A stretch of DNA of 64,000 nucleotides from Saccharospirillum impatiens DSM 12546 (GCF_000423605.1 NZ_AUIH01000007.1:1-64000), one strand, 5' to 3'. Counted from the stretch's first letter, positions 45,364-54,814 are shown. Numbers and translations are program-made. Notes: generated from the letters alone by a model not told the origin.

Positions 45364-46914
45364 TTGCCAACGCTGACTCGCCTGGGCCATATGGCCGATC
45401 TCAACCCCGCCTGGTTACGCTTTAATCGCGGTATCGAACGGGAAACCCTGCGCGTCGATGGTGAAGGGCACCTGGCGCTGACGTCGCACCCCAGGGGGCT
45501 CGGGTCTGCTCTGACCCATCCGTCGATCACCACCGACTATTCTGAATCATTGCTTGAGTTCATCACCTCGGTTCACAGCCAACCGGAAGCGGCGCTTGAT
45601 GAACTGACGCGCTTGCATCGCTTTACCTATACACAGATGCCCGATGAACGGCTCTGGCCATCGAGCATGCCAGCGGCACTGCCGCAAGAAACCGACATCC
45701 CCATTGCCCAATACGGCACCAGCCACGTAGGCAAGTTGAAAACGGTGTATCGACATGGTCTCTGGCATCGCTACGGCCGTGTCATGCAGACCATTGCCGG
45801 CGTTCACTACAACTGGTCGATGCCCGCCGACTTTTGGCAGGACTGGGCACAGCGCTCTGGCTGGGAAGGGAGCCTGCAACGTTTCATCAATGAAGAATAC
45901 TTTAGTCTGATTCGCGGGTTTCGTCGCCATTCCTGGTTACTGCTCTATTTATTTGGCGCATCACCGGCGATTGATCGCAGCTTTGGCCACAAAGGCCACA
46001 CCGAACTGCTCGAGCTGGGAGAAGACACGCTGTACTCGCCATTCGCCACTACCTTGCGCATGAGTGATATGGGTTACTCCAACAACGCCCAGAGCAGCCT
46101 CTACGTGTGCTTCAACAGCCTGCAAACCTATTCCGAAACCCTAACCGACGCCATTCACACGCCTTATCCGGCGTATCAGGCGCTGGGTACCAAAGTCGGG
46201 GACGACTACCGTCAGATCAGCGCAAACGTATTGCAGATCGAAAACGAATATTACAGTGACTTGCGCCCCAAACGCGTGGCTCGAAGCGGTGAAAAGCCCA
46301 TTCGCGCACTGAATGACCGGGGCGTTGAATACATTGAAGTGCGCTGCCTCGACATAGATCCCTTCACCCCGCTGGGCGTCGACACTGAACGCATGGTGTT
46401 TGTTGATTTATTCCTGTTCTGGTGTCTGGTTCAGGACAATGGCCTGGTTCCCAAAGACGAGTGCTTCAAGCTTCGTGAGAACAACCTCAACGTCGCGGCC
46501 TTTGGTCGGGACCCGGAGTTAATGCTGAGCATTCAGGGTGAATCCGTCCGGTTACAAGACCAGGGTTACAAAGTGCTGCGCTCACTGTCGGAGCTTGCGG
46601 TCGAAATGGATGCCTTGCTCGGTGGTGAGCGCTACCAGCAAGCCGTGGCGAAACAACTGGCCAAGGTCGATGATGTCTCGCTGACCCCCTCCGCCCGCTT
46701 TCTGGAGCTGATCAAGCAACAAGGCTCTTTCCGCCAGGCTTCACAAACTCTGGCAGAACAACACCGGCAAAGCCTCGCGGTTGAGACCTTAACCAGTGAA
46801 GAACAGTCAGCCCGTAACGCTGAGGCTCAACGCAGCCTGACTGAACAAGCAGAGATAGAAAAAGCCGATCAGGGCAGTTTTGACAATTTTCTGGCGTCGT
46901 ATTTACGGCAGTAG
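45364..46914 (+). CDS. gshA: Glutamate-cysteine ligase GshA
   Basis: A 516-residue proteobacterial gamma-glutamylcysteine synthetase, first step of glutathione synthesis. The motifs G-I-E-R-E-T-L-R-V, H-P-x-I-T-T-D-Y-S-E-x-L-L-E-F-I-T, H-Y-N-W-S and R-G-V-E-Y-I-E-V-R-C-L-D-I-D-P form the active site. TTG 45364 has GAGGA seven bases upstream and gives the usual length (E. coli 518). An open frame extends to 45229 but passes through the end of repeat copy 9, so that start is rejected. Confidence 0.95.
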   Translation: MPTLTRLGHMADLNPAWLRFNRGIERETLRVDGEGHLALTSHPRGLGSALTHPSITTDYSESLLEFITSVHSQPEAALDELTRLHRFTYTQMPDERLWPSSMPAALPQETDIPIAQYGTSHVGKLKTVYRHGLWHRYGRVMQTIAGVHYNWSMPADFWQDWAQRSGWEGSLQRFINEEYFSLIRGFRRHSWLLLYLFGASPAIDRSFGHKGHTELLELGEDTLYSPFATTLRMSDMGYSNNAQSSLYVCFNSLQTYSETLTDAIHTPYPAYQALGTKVGDDYRQISANVLQIENEYYSDLRPKRVARSGEKPIRALNDRGVEYIEVRCLDIDPFTPLGVDTERMVFVDLFLFWCLVQDNGLVPKDECFKLRENNLNVAAFGRDPELMLSIQGESVRLQDQGYKVLRSLSELAVEMDALLGGERYQQAVAKQLAKVDDVSLTPSARFLELIKQQGSFRQASQTLAEQHRQSLAVETLTSEEQSARNAEAQRSLTEQAEIEKADQGSFDNFLASYLRQ

Positions 46915-46950
46915 TTCAAGCAATTAATGTTAACCAATCGACCTCAATAA

Positions 46951-46966
46951 TGTGACGTGGTTCACA
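46951..46966. promoter_or_regulatory. Perfect CRP/Vfr-type binding site
   Basis: TGTGA-CGTGGT-TCACA matches the CRP consensus TGTGA-N6-TCACA exactly. It lies 96 bases before the start of the RMF-like gene. A -10-like TAAGAT (47008-47013) would put the transcription start near 47020, about 61 bases from the site centre, the class I activator position. E. coli rmf is a known CRP target. Confidence 0.65.
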
Positions 46967-47061
46967 CTATCAATCTTTATTGCTGAAACTGTGAACCAAC
47001 TTCCGGTTAAGATGCTGAATCGTCGTATGATGTTCGGATCGATCACAGGGAGACAGGGTCT

Positions 47062-47277
47062 TTGGAAACCATGCACTGGACGCTGGAAACGCTCAACAAG
47101 GCCTACCAACAAGGCTACATGACTGGCCTGACGGGCCAGGGAGCCGACTCATCCCCCTATGAAAACGACGTTCTGATCGCTGCCTGGGAAGCCGGCTGGG
47201 ATGACGGATTTCAGCGTCACAAAGGCGTAAAACCCAGCGCTGATGCGGCTTTCCTGGCCAGTAACAAACGAGCCTGA
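47062..47277 (+). CDS. Ribosome modulation factor-like protein
   Basis: A 71-residue protein with the Rmf/CrpP pattern: A-Y-Q-Q-G-Y-M-T-G-L-T-G, a central P-Y, then A-A-W-E-A-G-W-D-D-G-F. E. coli RMF (55 residues) has A-H-Q-R-G-Y-Q-A-G-I-x-G ... C-P-Y ... W-L-G-G-W. RMF dimerises 70S ribosomes in stationary phase; this longer homologue may do so or be another member of the superfamily. It is acidic rather than basic, which argues for caution. TTG 47062 (AGGGAG nine bases upstream) is chosen; ATG 47071 is the alternative. A perfect CRP site lies upstream. Confidence 0.7.
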   Translation: METMHWTLETLNKAYQQGYMTGLTGQGADSSPYENDVLIAAWEAGWDDGFQRHKGVKPSADAAFLASNKRA

Positions 47278-47441
47278 TCATCGAAAGCAGGGCCGTTACC
47301 GCTCACGATACCTGCCTACCCAGCTTTCCATCAGCCTTGCCCGTGAATGCGCGCTAACGATCGACAACCTCTGGCAAGGTCAGTCGCATCCGAATGGCAC
47401 CGACAGAGACTCTCGCTGCATCCCGTCTACCGGCATTAATC

Positions 47442-47873
47442 CTAACCCTGAATCACAAAAGCGGTAAATAGTACCTGGTCTACCTGAGGGGCGCCGGTTT
47501 CCTGCTCCAGATACGCCTGTATACGCTCCAGCAGATCAACCTGCAGCGCTGAACGACCGGTTGTCGACGTCAGCGTCTCCCGGTCTTGTGCGCTGATCAG
47601 CATAATAATTTCATGCCGAATCGCATCCGAGTGACTGCTTACCTCCAGCGCCGCCCCACCATCGGGCACCAGCAGGCTGATGCTCGCTTGCAAGTAGCGC
47701 AGCCGGGAGCCTTGACCGTAGTTAATGGTAAAGCTCGGCTCAAGCTCGACGTATGTTGGTCCCGTGCTCGTAGCATCCTCTGCGGAAGCCGGTAATAACC
47801 ATAATGAGGACAACAGAACGAAGATGCCCACCGGTCCGCAATACCGATTGAAAACGCTGTGTATCGACAACAA
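47442..47873 (-). CDS. FliL-like protein with a secretion signal
   Basis: A 143-residue protein. After a signal sequence (G-I-F-V-L-L-S-S-L-W-L-L-P-A-S-A) it matches the periplasmic domain of FliL: Y-V-E-L-E-P-S-F-T-I-N-Y, R-L-R-Y-L-Q-A-S-I-S-L, I-R-H-E-I-I-M-L-I-S, and the terminal V-L-F-T-A-F-V-I-Q. Classical FliL keeps a transmembrane anchor next to the flagellar stator; here the hydrophobic segment ends in a cleavable-looking A-S-A, and no flagellar gene is near. TTG 47873 has AAGGGG six bases upstream. Confidence 0.82.
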   Translation of the reverse strand: MLSIHSVFNRYCGPVGIFVLLSSLWLLPASAEDATSTGPTYVELEPSFTINYGQGSRLRYLQASISLLVPDGGAALEVSSHSDAIRHEIIMLISAQDRETLTSTTGRSALQVDLLERIQAYLEQETGAPQVDQVLFTAFVIQG

Positions 47874-48253
47874 ACAACACCCCTTCTGATGTCAGGTAAA
47901 CCCCAAGGCTCAGTATAGCCAGCTTAGACAACAACATGCCATTGATCGGCCAATGCCTGCATTCAAACAACTTGCGCTGACATCTCTATCGACCGCAACC
48001 GGTGAACATTAAGGACCTTGTCGGATCTCCCCTGGTGCGAATCAGATTGCCCGGGTGCAAACAAAGCCACCCTGACGACGCGTATAGATGAGCTTTACTC
48101 AGGCTGTTGTTGTCCCAAATCCACGGCTGGCCTATAGTTTGAGGCCTGACACAAGTGGCCAGATGTCGGGAGCCCCGGCACCGACATTCGTTTATCAGAG
48201 CATTATGATGAGCTGTTGCCGCTAATACGACTAACAGTTGAATGGAGTTACGC
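47874..48253. other. Intergenic region upstream of rsd
   Basis: A 380-bp noncoding gap between divergent genes. Apart from the predicted rsd promoter (48110-48138) I see no repeat copy, hairpin or coding frame. Confidence 0.45.
48110..48138 (+). promoter_or_regulatory. Predicted rsd promoter
   Basis: TTGTCC (48110-48115) and TATAGT (48133-48138) are separated by exactly 17 bases. Start of transcription would be near 48145, about 110 bases before the rsd ATG. Confidence 0.5.
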
Positions 48254-48718
48254 ATGCTCGAACATTGCAAAACAGCCCGGGAGCGGTGGGGCGGTACCCA
48301 CAAAATGATCGACCGTTGGCTCGGTCAGCGCCAGGAAACCCTGGTGCGCTACTTCGATATCTCATCGGATACAGCAGCCGACCAGCAAAGTACCCTGCTA
48401 CAGTCTTTCTGCGAATCGCTGATGGATTACGTCTCGGCTGGCCACTTTGAGGTCTATGAGCAACTGGTTCGAGAAGCCAGGGAATTCGATGATGGCGGCC
48501 TCGAGCTTGCGAGAAAACTCTACCCCAAAGTAGAAGCCACCACCCGGGTCATAGTTGATTTCAACGATAAATACGATACGCGGGATCACACTCAGCAACA
48601 TGTCAGCGATTTGCCGACCGACCTGTCGAAGCTGGGTGAAGCCATGACCGAGCGGTTCGAGATGGAAGATCAGATGATCGAACGGCTGCACAACATTCAT
48701 AAAGAGCAGGTCGCCTGA
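48254..48718 (+). CDS. rsd: Regulator of sigma D (Rsd/AlgQ)
   Basis: A 154-residue helical-bundle anti-sigma70 protein. Shared residues with E. coli Rsd and Pseudomonas AlgQ include R-x-R-W-G-G-T-H-K-M-I-D-R-W-L, F-C-E-S-L-M-D-Y-V-S-A-G-H-F-E-V-Y-E, and the E-A-M-x-x-R-F-x-x-E-D-x-M-I end. It sequesters the housekeeping sigma factor in stationary phase and in pseudomonads influences alginate genes. ATG 48254 has GGAG six bases upstream; ATG 48242 contains that site and is rejected. Confidence 0.93.
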   Translation: MLEHCKTARERWGGTHKMIDRWLGQRQETLVRYFDISSDTAADQQSTLLQSFCESLMDYVSAGHFEVYEQLVREAREFDDGGLELARKLYPKVEATTRVIVDFNDKYDTRDHTQQHVSDLPTDLSKLGEAMTERFEMEDQMIERLHNIHKEQVA

Positions 48719-48762
48719 GTGACCTCTGCACCTGCCAACCCTCGCTAGGCCGGGCGACCGCC

Positions 48763-49764
48763 ATGGCTCGTTCTGCCTTACAACACGCTGTCTGGCGCGT
48801 CCGGTCAAAGCTGCCTGTACCCGGGAAGTCGCTGGCCATCCTTTTACTGACTGCGCTGGCCCTGACCGGTTGTTTTGCGCAATCTCCCGACAGTCAATTC
48901 GAGGTGGCGACAGGAGGCGCTTATCACGGCACCCTGACCCCTAACGCCAACGGCGCTGTTATTGGCTCTATTCATCATGGTGGCAGCTTCTGGACATTGC
49001 ACCCGCCTGCTCGCCAGTTTAACTGGAACCACAACCCCGACGGTTACACCGAACTGCTGTACACCGATGTCTCCGCCGATGGCCAGCGTGCTCTGACGGC
49101 CGATTACAGCAACCTCGCGCTGTGGAATACTCGCAGCGGAGAGCCGGTCTGGTATTGGACTGCTCCCGCGCGCATTCAGGCAATCGACCTCTCTGCCGAC
49201 GGCAGTCTTGCGCTACTGGGGCTTAGTAATAACCGGGCAGTGCTGTTTGATGCGATCAACGGCGGCGTTTTGCGAACCTTCAATCACGATGGCCCGGTCA
49301 TCAGTGTCTCCCTGTCAGATGACGCTCGCATTGCTCTGACCGGCTCGGAAGATCTGACCGCCCGGCTGTGGAGCGTGACCGATAACCGGCGCTTGCAAAC
49401 CTTTACGCTGCCCAACCAGGTCAAGCTGGTGAAATTGACCGGTGATGCCCGACTGGCGCTGCTGGCCCCGGCCGATGAACCGGCTCAGTTGTGGAATCTC
49501 GCAACCGGCGAACAAACAGCTGAGCTGGCCACCGGAGACGTGCGTATATACAGCGCCCGGTTTGAGTCAGGCGGTCGGTTATTGATCGGTACCACCCACC
49601 GTCGCATACTGCAGTTCAATGTAGCGACCGGAGAGCGTACGGGCCTATGGCAAATCGGCGGTTTTTGGCGCAGCACCTACCAAAGTGCGACGATACTTGA
49701 TATGAGATGGCGTAATGAACGACTATGGGCGCTGGGATCAGACGGCTACCTCTACGCGTTCTGA
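48763..49764 (+). CDS. WD40-repeat lipoprotein
   Basis: A 333-residue protein with a long n-region, a hydrophobic segment and lipobox L-T-G-C (Cys37). Seven blade-like repeats follow, each with a D-x-S-x-D-G or D-A-R-x-A-L-x-G turn and a W or F strand end (L-W-N-T-R-S-G-E-P, L-F-D-A-I-N-G-G, L-W-S-V-T-D-N-R, L-W-N-L-A-T-G-E, F-N-V-A-T-G-E). This is a beta-propeller anchored in a membrane facing the periplasm. Ligand unknown. It begins 44 bases after rsd and may share its transcript. Confidence 0.87.
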   Translation: MARSALQHAVWRVRSKLPVPGKSLAILLLTALALTGCFAQSPDSQFEVATGGAYHGTLTPNANGAVIGSIHHGGSFWTLHPPARQFNWNHNPDGYTELLYTDVSADGQRALTADYSNLALWNTRSGEPVWYWTAPARIQAIDLSADGSLALLGLSNNRAVLFDAINGGVLRTFNHDGPVISVSLSDDARIALTGSEDLTARLWSVTDNRRLQTFTLPNQVKLVKLTGDARLALLAPADEPAQLWNLATGEQTAELATGDVRIYSARFESGGRLLIGTTHRRILQFNVATGERTGLWQIGGFWRSTYQSATILDMRWRNERLWALGSDGYLYAF

Positions 49765-49932
49765 AACCGGCAGGTTGTCCGACCAGGGCCTGCTGTCGAA
49801 ATCCAGCCCCAATTGACAAACTATGGGTTGTAAGCTTTTTTCCCGAAATCAATGACTTGCATGCCATTGATATGGCTCCGGCCACTCATACACCAGAGCA
49901 TGGTTTAATCAGCAGTAGGGTAGCGTAACAGG

Positions 49933-50640
49933 ATGTCGTTTTATCCCTCGGATGAAAACAAAAACACAGCGCGGGTGATTTCAGCCCCTCAGCCAACCCG
50001 CCTGTTGATAGCCAATGCCAAAGGTGGCAGTGGCAAGACAACTATTGCAACTAATTTGTCGAGCCTCTTTGCCAACCGCAATGAAACCGCCGTTTTGATC
50101 GACTACGACCCCCAGGGCTCAGCTACACAGTGGTTACAGTCGCGCCAGCCGGATCGAGTGCGCATTCATGGTGTTGCTGCTTACCGCAATGCCAATGCCC
50201 AGGTCACACGCTCTTTTCATTTGCGCAACATTCCACCGGATACGTCCAAGGTCATTATCGATACACCCTCCGGCCTGACCGGCACTCTGCTCAATGAACT
50301 GGTGCGGGAGTGCGACATCATCATCATTCCGGTCACGCCCTCACCGATCGACATTCGCGCGACGACACTGTTTATTAAAGATCTGCTGCTTTGTCCGGTC
50401 TTTCGCACGTCGCCCAAACGAGTGGCTGTTGTCGCCAACCGGGCGCGCAAAAACACCCTGGTGTATTCCAAGCTGGAATTGTTCCTGCGCAGCCTCAAAA
50501 TCCCTTTCATTACCACCTTTCGCGACACTCAGTTTTATGTGCGGGCATCTGAGTACGGTCTGGGTCTTTTCGATCTCGACAATGCACAGAATAATGATCT
50601 GCTCGACTGGCAAATGCTCATCGACTGGATCGACAGTTGA
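49933..50640 (+). CDS. Orphan ParA-family ATPase
   Basis: A 235-residue deviant-Walker ATPase: A-N-A-K-G-G-S-G-K-T-T (about residues 27-37), L-I-D-Y-D-P-Q-G-S-A-T-Q-W and V-I-I-D-T-P-S-G-L. Members position DNA or protein complexes on the nucleoid. No ParB, chemotaxis or flagellar partner adjoins; the next gene encodes an AlgP-like DNA-binding protein. The lack of an HTH domain excludes plasmid-type long ParA. Cargo cannot be assigned. Confidence 0.9.
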   Translation: MSFYPSDENKNTARVISAPQPTRLLIANAKGGSGKTTIATNLSSLFANRNETAVLIDYDPQGSATQWLQSRQPDRVRIHGVAAYRNANAQVTRSFHLRNIPPDTSKVIIDTPSGLTGTLLNELVRECDIIIIPVTPSPIDIRATTLFIKDLLLCPVFRTSPKRVAVVANRARKNTLVYSKLELFLRSLKIPFITTFRDTQFYVRASEYGLGLFDLDNAQNNDLLDWQMLIDWIDS

Positions 50641-50984
50641 CGCTGGCATTGACGACTTGAAATTGTGCTGCGCCACCCGGTTAATCCATGAATCCTTCAA
50701 TATCGTCATCTTTATCGTGTTTTTTTCGTGAAAACCCGATATTTAACGCTTTCAGCGCTTGAATTTTCATTCATGGCTGACAATAGTACAGTGCAGAAAA
50801 TAATGACGGATACGCGCCTGCTTCAGGTGTTCGTTTCCAGTCAACATTGAAGTGCCTCGTCGGGTTATTCGACACCTGCCTGACTCCGCGACAAACCCTG
50901 TCCAGAGTCGGTTAACCGGTGTTGAAACCGACATCACTTCTGTCAGAAATCGGGAACACACAGAACAACTGAGGGGATAGACTC
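50641..50984. other. Intergenic region before the AlgP-like gene
   Basis: A 344-bp noncoding stretch, locally AT-rich around 50690-50780, with a small imperfect palindrome (AACGCTTTCAGCGCTT near 50749). No clear promoter or repeat copy was found. Confidence 0.4.
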
Positions 50985-52091
50985 ATGGCCGCCGCCAAGA
51001 AGAAAGCGACACCGAAAACCCGCACCGCAAAAAAAACAGCCGCTCGCAAAACACCAGCGCGCAAAACCGCCGCGAAGCGCACGACGTCGCCTGCCGCCAA
51101 AACCTCACCGGTTGATGTGCTGAAGACCGAAATTGGCAAACTGCAAGTTGAACTCGAAAAAATGCGCGATAAAGCTGTTGCCGACAGCACCAAAACCCGG
51201 GATCAGCTCAAGAAAAAATTCGATGCCGCTCGCAAGAAAGTCGCTGCAGCCCAGGCCAAACAGCAGGCTGCGACGCTGCGTGCAAAAACCAGTGCTACCC
51301 AGGCTGCCAAAGTACAGTTGACCAAAGCAAAGGCAACGTACCAGGCCGCCAAAGCTGCTGCTGACGACCTGAAACTGGAACTGGATGCCGCCAAGGACAC
51401 CTACCTGGCTGCAGTCAACGAGAAAAAGGCGGCCGATGCACTGAACAAGGCACTGGACAAAGTGCGCAAGGCTGAAGAAAAGAAAGCGGATGCCGTCGCC
51501 AAAAAGGCAGCCGCCAAGGCAGCAAAAGCGACCAAGGCCAAAAAAGCCAAAGCCAAACCCAAAAAAGCGGCTGCTAAAAAGACCACTGCCAAGAAAACCG
51601 TCGCTAGCGCAGCCCCTAAAAAGACACCGGTGAAAAAAGCCGCGGCAAAGAAGGCAACCGCGAAGAAGACCGTTGCCAAAAAAGCCGCACCAAAGAAAGC
51701 AGCCGCCAAGAAAAAAACGGTAACCAAAGCACCGGCTAAGAAAACCGTTGCCAAGAAAGCAGCCACCAAAAAGGCCACTGTCAAAAAAGCCGCGGTGAAA
51801 AAAGCAGCCCCAAAAAAGACTACAGCCAAAAAAGCGCCAGCTAAAAAAGCAGCGGCCAAAAAGTCCGCACCCGCTAAAGCCGCCGCTCCCAAGCCACCAG
51901 CAGCTCCGAAAGCGTCACCCGCACCGTCGGCGGCTCCGTCTGCCCCCAGCGCTCCGGCGGTGAGCAGCCCGACCAGCAGCAACACGCCTGAACCGGCACC
52001 TCAAAGCCCTGCGACCCCCAAACAGCCGCTGGTCAATACCGTACCATCCGATGAAGGCCGCAGCCTGTTCGACCCGAAAAAGGACGCCTGA
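50985..52091 (+). CDS. AlgP-like histone H1-type protein
   Basis: A 368-residue protein of three parts: a Lys/Ala/Thr-rich start (1-40), a helical coiled-coil region (about 42-170, heptads such as [16 protein letters not shown]), and a long histone H1-like tail of [14 protein letters not shown] repeats (about 170-305), ending in Pro/Ser/Ala-rich sequence. P. aeruginosa AlgP has KPAA repeats and lies near algQ; the position here, three genes from rsd/algQ, supports orthology. It should bind DNA non-specifically. The DNA is correspondingly repetitive. Confidence 0.85.
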   Translation: MAAAKKKATPKTRTAKKTAARKTPARKTAAKRTTSPAAKTSPVDVLKTEIGKLQVELEKMRDKAVADSTKTRDQLKKKFDAARKKVAAAQAKQQAATLRAKTSATQAAKVQLTKAKATYQAAKAAADDLKLELDAAKDTYLAAVNEKKAADALNKALDKVRKAEEKKADAVAKKAAAKAAKATKAKKAKAKPKKAAAKKTTAKKTVASAAPKKTPVKKAAAKKATAKKTVAKKAAPKKAAAKKKTVTKAPAKKTVAKKAATKKATVKKAAVKKAAPKKTTAKKAPAKKAAAKKSAPAKAAAPKPPAAPKASPAPSAAPSAPSAPAVSSPTSSNTPEPAPQSPATPKQPLVNTVPSDEGRSLFDPKKDA

Positions 52092-52360
52092 TTCCGGCAG
52101 AGTGAACGGGGCGGGCAACGGTGCTGCCCAACCCCTTTTCATGACCGTTTTGTACTGGCAGGCTGTGGAGGTTCGCAGAATGTCAGTTGCCTGCGACCAG
52201 AACACGGAGGTTCCCGCGCAAGCAATGACCGCGACATCGTTGATTTTATGAGACAGGTAAAAATCACATTTTGGGGTTATCGTGTTTTAACCCCGCAGGG
52301 TGAGTTACACGGATATCACTCTTAAAAAGGCGGAAGTCTTTTTCAACTCCCGGTTAACCT

Positions 52361-52843
52361 TCACTCGCCATGACTTGGCCCCGCACTGCACCGCAATCTA
52401 TGTATCAGTGCCTTTACTTCATCGACAGACAGGTCGCATTGCTCACTGAGCACCTCAGCCGACCGATCTTCGTCGCTTGCTGAACCCTTCCCGCTGACGC
52501 ACCCTGCCAGTCGAAACAGATCCCATCGCTCCAGCTCCAGTTCGAAATCCAATGCCCGGGGCCGATTCGGATCAGACCGCTTCATACTCTGTCGTACCCG
52601 GCGGACCCGCAGCAGGATCTGGCGCGGCCGACCGGAACGGACGTACTCCCACCGCACCCCATCCAACAGCGACGCGCTGGCAGCGGCATAGGCAGCAACC
52701 AGGGCATCATTGATGTGCAAACCAGCATTGTGTTGCAACGACAACAAGTGAGCTTGTTCTATGGCATAGCAACGCAGTGCAAAAGACCACAGGTCTGCCG
52801 GGCGATCGGCGTCCGTGTTCGCGTTGTTGGGCGTTTGGGTCAT
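52361..52843 (-). CDS. TIGR02444/DUF2390 family protein
   Basis: A 160-residue protein fitting the family pattern L-W-x-F-A-L-R-C-Y-A ... A-C/H-L-x-L-Q-x-x-x-G-x-x-x-N near the N-terminus, followed by V-x-x-x-R-x-x-R-x-x-M-K and a Leu-rich segment W-D-L-F-R-L. Function unknown. In Pseudomonas it also sits between algP and the yheS-like ABC gene. Start is uncertain (ATG 52843 or 52867); neither has a good ribosome-binding site. It is divergent from yheS. Confidence 0.82.
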   Translation of the reverse strand: MTQTPNNANTDADRPADLWSFALRCYAIEQAHLLSLQHNAGLHINDALVAAYAAASASLLDGVRWEYVRSGRPRQILLRVRRVRQSMKRSDPNRPRALDFELELERWDLFRLAGCVSGKGSASDEDRSAEVLSEQCDLSVDEVKALIHRLRCSAGPSHGE

Positions 52844-52912
52844 GGTAATGAATATCTGGGGCGACATCGGTAATCAGAGACAGTACCACAGCGCATTGGT
52901 AAACTGCGCGCC

Positions 52913-54814
52913 ATGATTACCTTATCGAATGTTCAATTGCAGCGCGGCGGAAAGCCGTTGCTCGACAACGCCTCCGCAACCCTGTACCCCGGCGAACGCA
53001 TTGCCGTCATCGGGGCCAATGGCAGCGGCAAGTCCACTTTGTTTCAGGTGCTTCAGGGCGAACAGAGTCTTGATGGTGGCACCGCCCGAGTGCCGGCGAA
53101 CTGGCGCGTCGCTCACATGGCGCAGGAGGTCGATGCCGTTGAACGTCTGGCGCTCGATTTCGTGCTAGACGGCGATGGGCATCTGCGCGAACTGGAAACT
53201 GAACTGGCCACCGCCCAGGCAGCCCACGATGACGACCGGGTCGCTCATGCTCTGGGCGCGCTCGATACCTACAAGGCGTTTGAAAAGCAATCTGAAGCGG
53301 AACAGCTGCTGATGGGGCTCGGCTTTGTCGTCACCGATTTCGCCCGACCCGTGTCGGATTTCTCGGGTGGCTGGCGTGTTCGGCTCAACCTGGCTCGCGC
53401 CCTGATGTCACCCGCCGATCTGTTGCTGCTCGACGAACCAACCAACCACCTTGATCTGCATACCTGCTACTGGCTCGAACGCTGGTTACAACGTTACCCC
53501 GGTACCCTGCTGCTCATTTCGCACGACCGGGATTTTATGGACGGTGTAGCAACTCAGGTACTCAGCCTGGAACAACAGCAGCTCACACTGTATCGAGGCA
53601 ACTACAGCCAGTTTGAGCGTCAGCGCAGCGAACGATTGCGCCTGCAGCAAGCCCAGTATGAAAAGCAACAGGCCCGGGTTGCTGAAATTCAGTCCTTTGT
53701 CGACCGGTTCAAGGCCAAGGCCACCAAAGCCAAGCAGGCACAGAGCCGGGTAAAGATGCTCGAGCGGATGACGCTGACCGCACCGGCGCATGTCGACAAT
53801 GGCTATGACCTGTCGATCCCGTGTTACGACAAATTCTCCGACCCTCTGCTCAGCCTCAGTGAAGTCAGCCTCGGTTACGGCGAGCATACGGTCATTAGCA
53901 ATGTCGAGCTCACGCTGCATCCGGGCATGAGGGTGGGTTTGCTTGGCTTGAACGGCGCGGGCAAATCAACCCTGGTTAAGGCGCTGGCGGGCACCCTGGA
54001 ACCCCAAGCAGGCGATATGGTGCGGGGTCAGCACTTGCGCATTGGCTACTTTGCCCAGCATCAGCTGGAGTCTCTCGACAGCCGGGCGAGCCCCATGGAG
54101 CACCTGCGTCGGCTCGATCCGACCGTGCGGGAGCAGATCTTCCGCAATTTTGTCGGCCGCTTTGGTTTCACCGGTGAGCGAGCCGACGAACCGGTCGGCC
54201 AGTTTTCCGGTGGTGAAAAGGCCCGGGTCGCCCTGGCACTGATCGCCTGGCAGAAACCGAACGTACTCTTGCTCGATGAACCCACCAACCACCTTGACCT
54301 TGAAGTGCGTGATTCATTGAACTTTGCATTACAGCAATACGATGGTGCCGTGGTGCTGGTGTCACACGATCGCTACCTGCTGAACAACACCGCTGATACC
54401 TTTTGGTGGGTCAATGGCGGCCAGGTCACGGAATACAGCGGCGATCTTGAAGACTACTTTCAGACCCTGCTGAAGCAGCCCGATAAACTCCAGGGGCACT
54501 CGGCAGTCAGCGACAAAGAATCATCGGTTGCCGATAAGAAAGCCCTGCGCCAGCAAAAAGCAGCAGAGCGCGAGCGGCTGAAACCGCTGCTGCGACAACT
54601 GAAAAAGGTCGAAAACGACCTCGAATTGGCCCAGGCAAAACTGGCAGAGCTTGAAGCCCGGCTCGCCGACACCACCTTATATCAGGACGATCAAAAAGCC
54701 ACCTTACAGAAGACGCTGCAGGCACAAGCCGAAGGTCGCCAGAACGTCGATGAACTGGAACAGCAATGGCTGACCTTATCAGAGCAAGTGGAAGCGGCAG
54801 AGCTATCCACATAA
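52913..54814 (+). CDS. yheS: ABC-F ATPase YheS
   Basis: A 633-residue ribosome-associated ABC-F protein with two nucleotide-binding domains: Walker A G-A-N-G-S-G-K-S-T and G-L-N-G-A-G-K-S-T, signatures S-D-F-S-G-G-W-R and F-S-G-G-E-K-A-R, and two D-E-P-T-N-H-L-D Walker B motifs. The linker between them (about 235-300) is the charged P-site tRNA interaction motif, and a coiled-coil C-terminal extension (about 530-630) completes the YheS/Uup-like layout. No transmembrane segments. Confidence 0.95.
   Translation: MITLSNVQLQRGGKPLLDNASATLYPGERIAVIGANGSGKSTLFQVLQGEQSLDGGTARVPANWRVAHMAQEVDAVERLALDFVLDGDGHLRELETELATAQAAHDDDRVAHALGALDTYKAFEKQSEAEQLLMGLGFVVTDFARPVSDFSGGWRVRLNLARALMSPADLLLLDEPTNHLDLHTCYWLERWLQRYPGTLLLISHDRDFMDGVATQVLSLEQQQLTLYRGNYSQFERQRSERLRLQQAQYEKQQARVAEIQSFVDRFKAKATKAKQAQSRVKMLERMTLTAPAHVDNGYDLSIPCYDKFSDPLLSLSEVSLGYGEHTVISNVELTLHPGMRVGLLGLNGAGKSTLVKALAGTLEPQAGDMVRGQHLRIGYFAQHQLESLDSRASPMEHLRRLDPTVREQIFRNFVGRFGFTGERADEPVGQFSGGEKARVALALIAWQKPNVLLLDEPTNHLDLEVRDSLNFALQQYDGAVVLVSHDRYLLNNTADTFWWVNGGQVTEYSGDLEDYFQTLLKQPDKLQGHSAVSDKESSVADKKALRQQKAAERERLKPLLRQLKKVENDLELAQAKLAELEARLADTTLYQDDQKATLQKTLQAQAEGRQNVDELEQQWLTLSEQVEAAELST

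Noticed and set aside
47986-48303. A 105-codon minus-strand frame upstream of rsd
   Set aside because: It overlaps the rsd start and predicted promoter, and its composition is not protein-like.
51540-51900. Tandem repeats resembling a repeat array
   Set aside because: They are degenerate codon repeats of the KKAAAKK-type protein tail, not CRISPR repeats with spacers.
51401-51985. Ala/Phe/Leu-rich open frame opposite the AlgP-like gene
   Set aside because: Mirror of Lys/Ala codon repeats; the plus-strand gene has a ribosome-binding context, domain structure and synteny.
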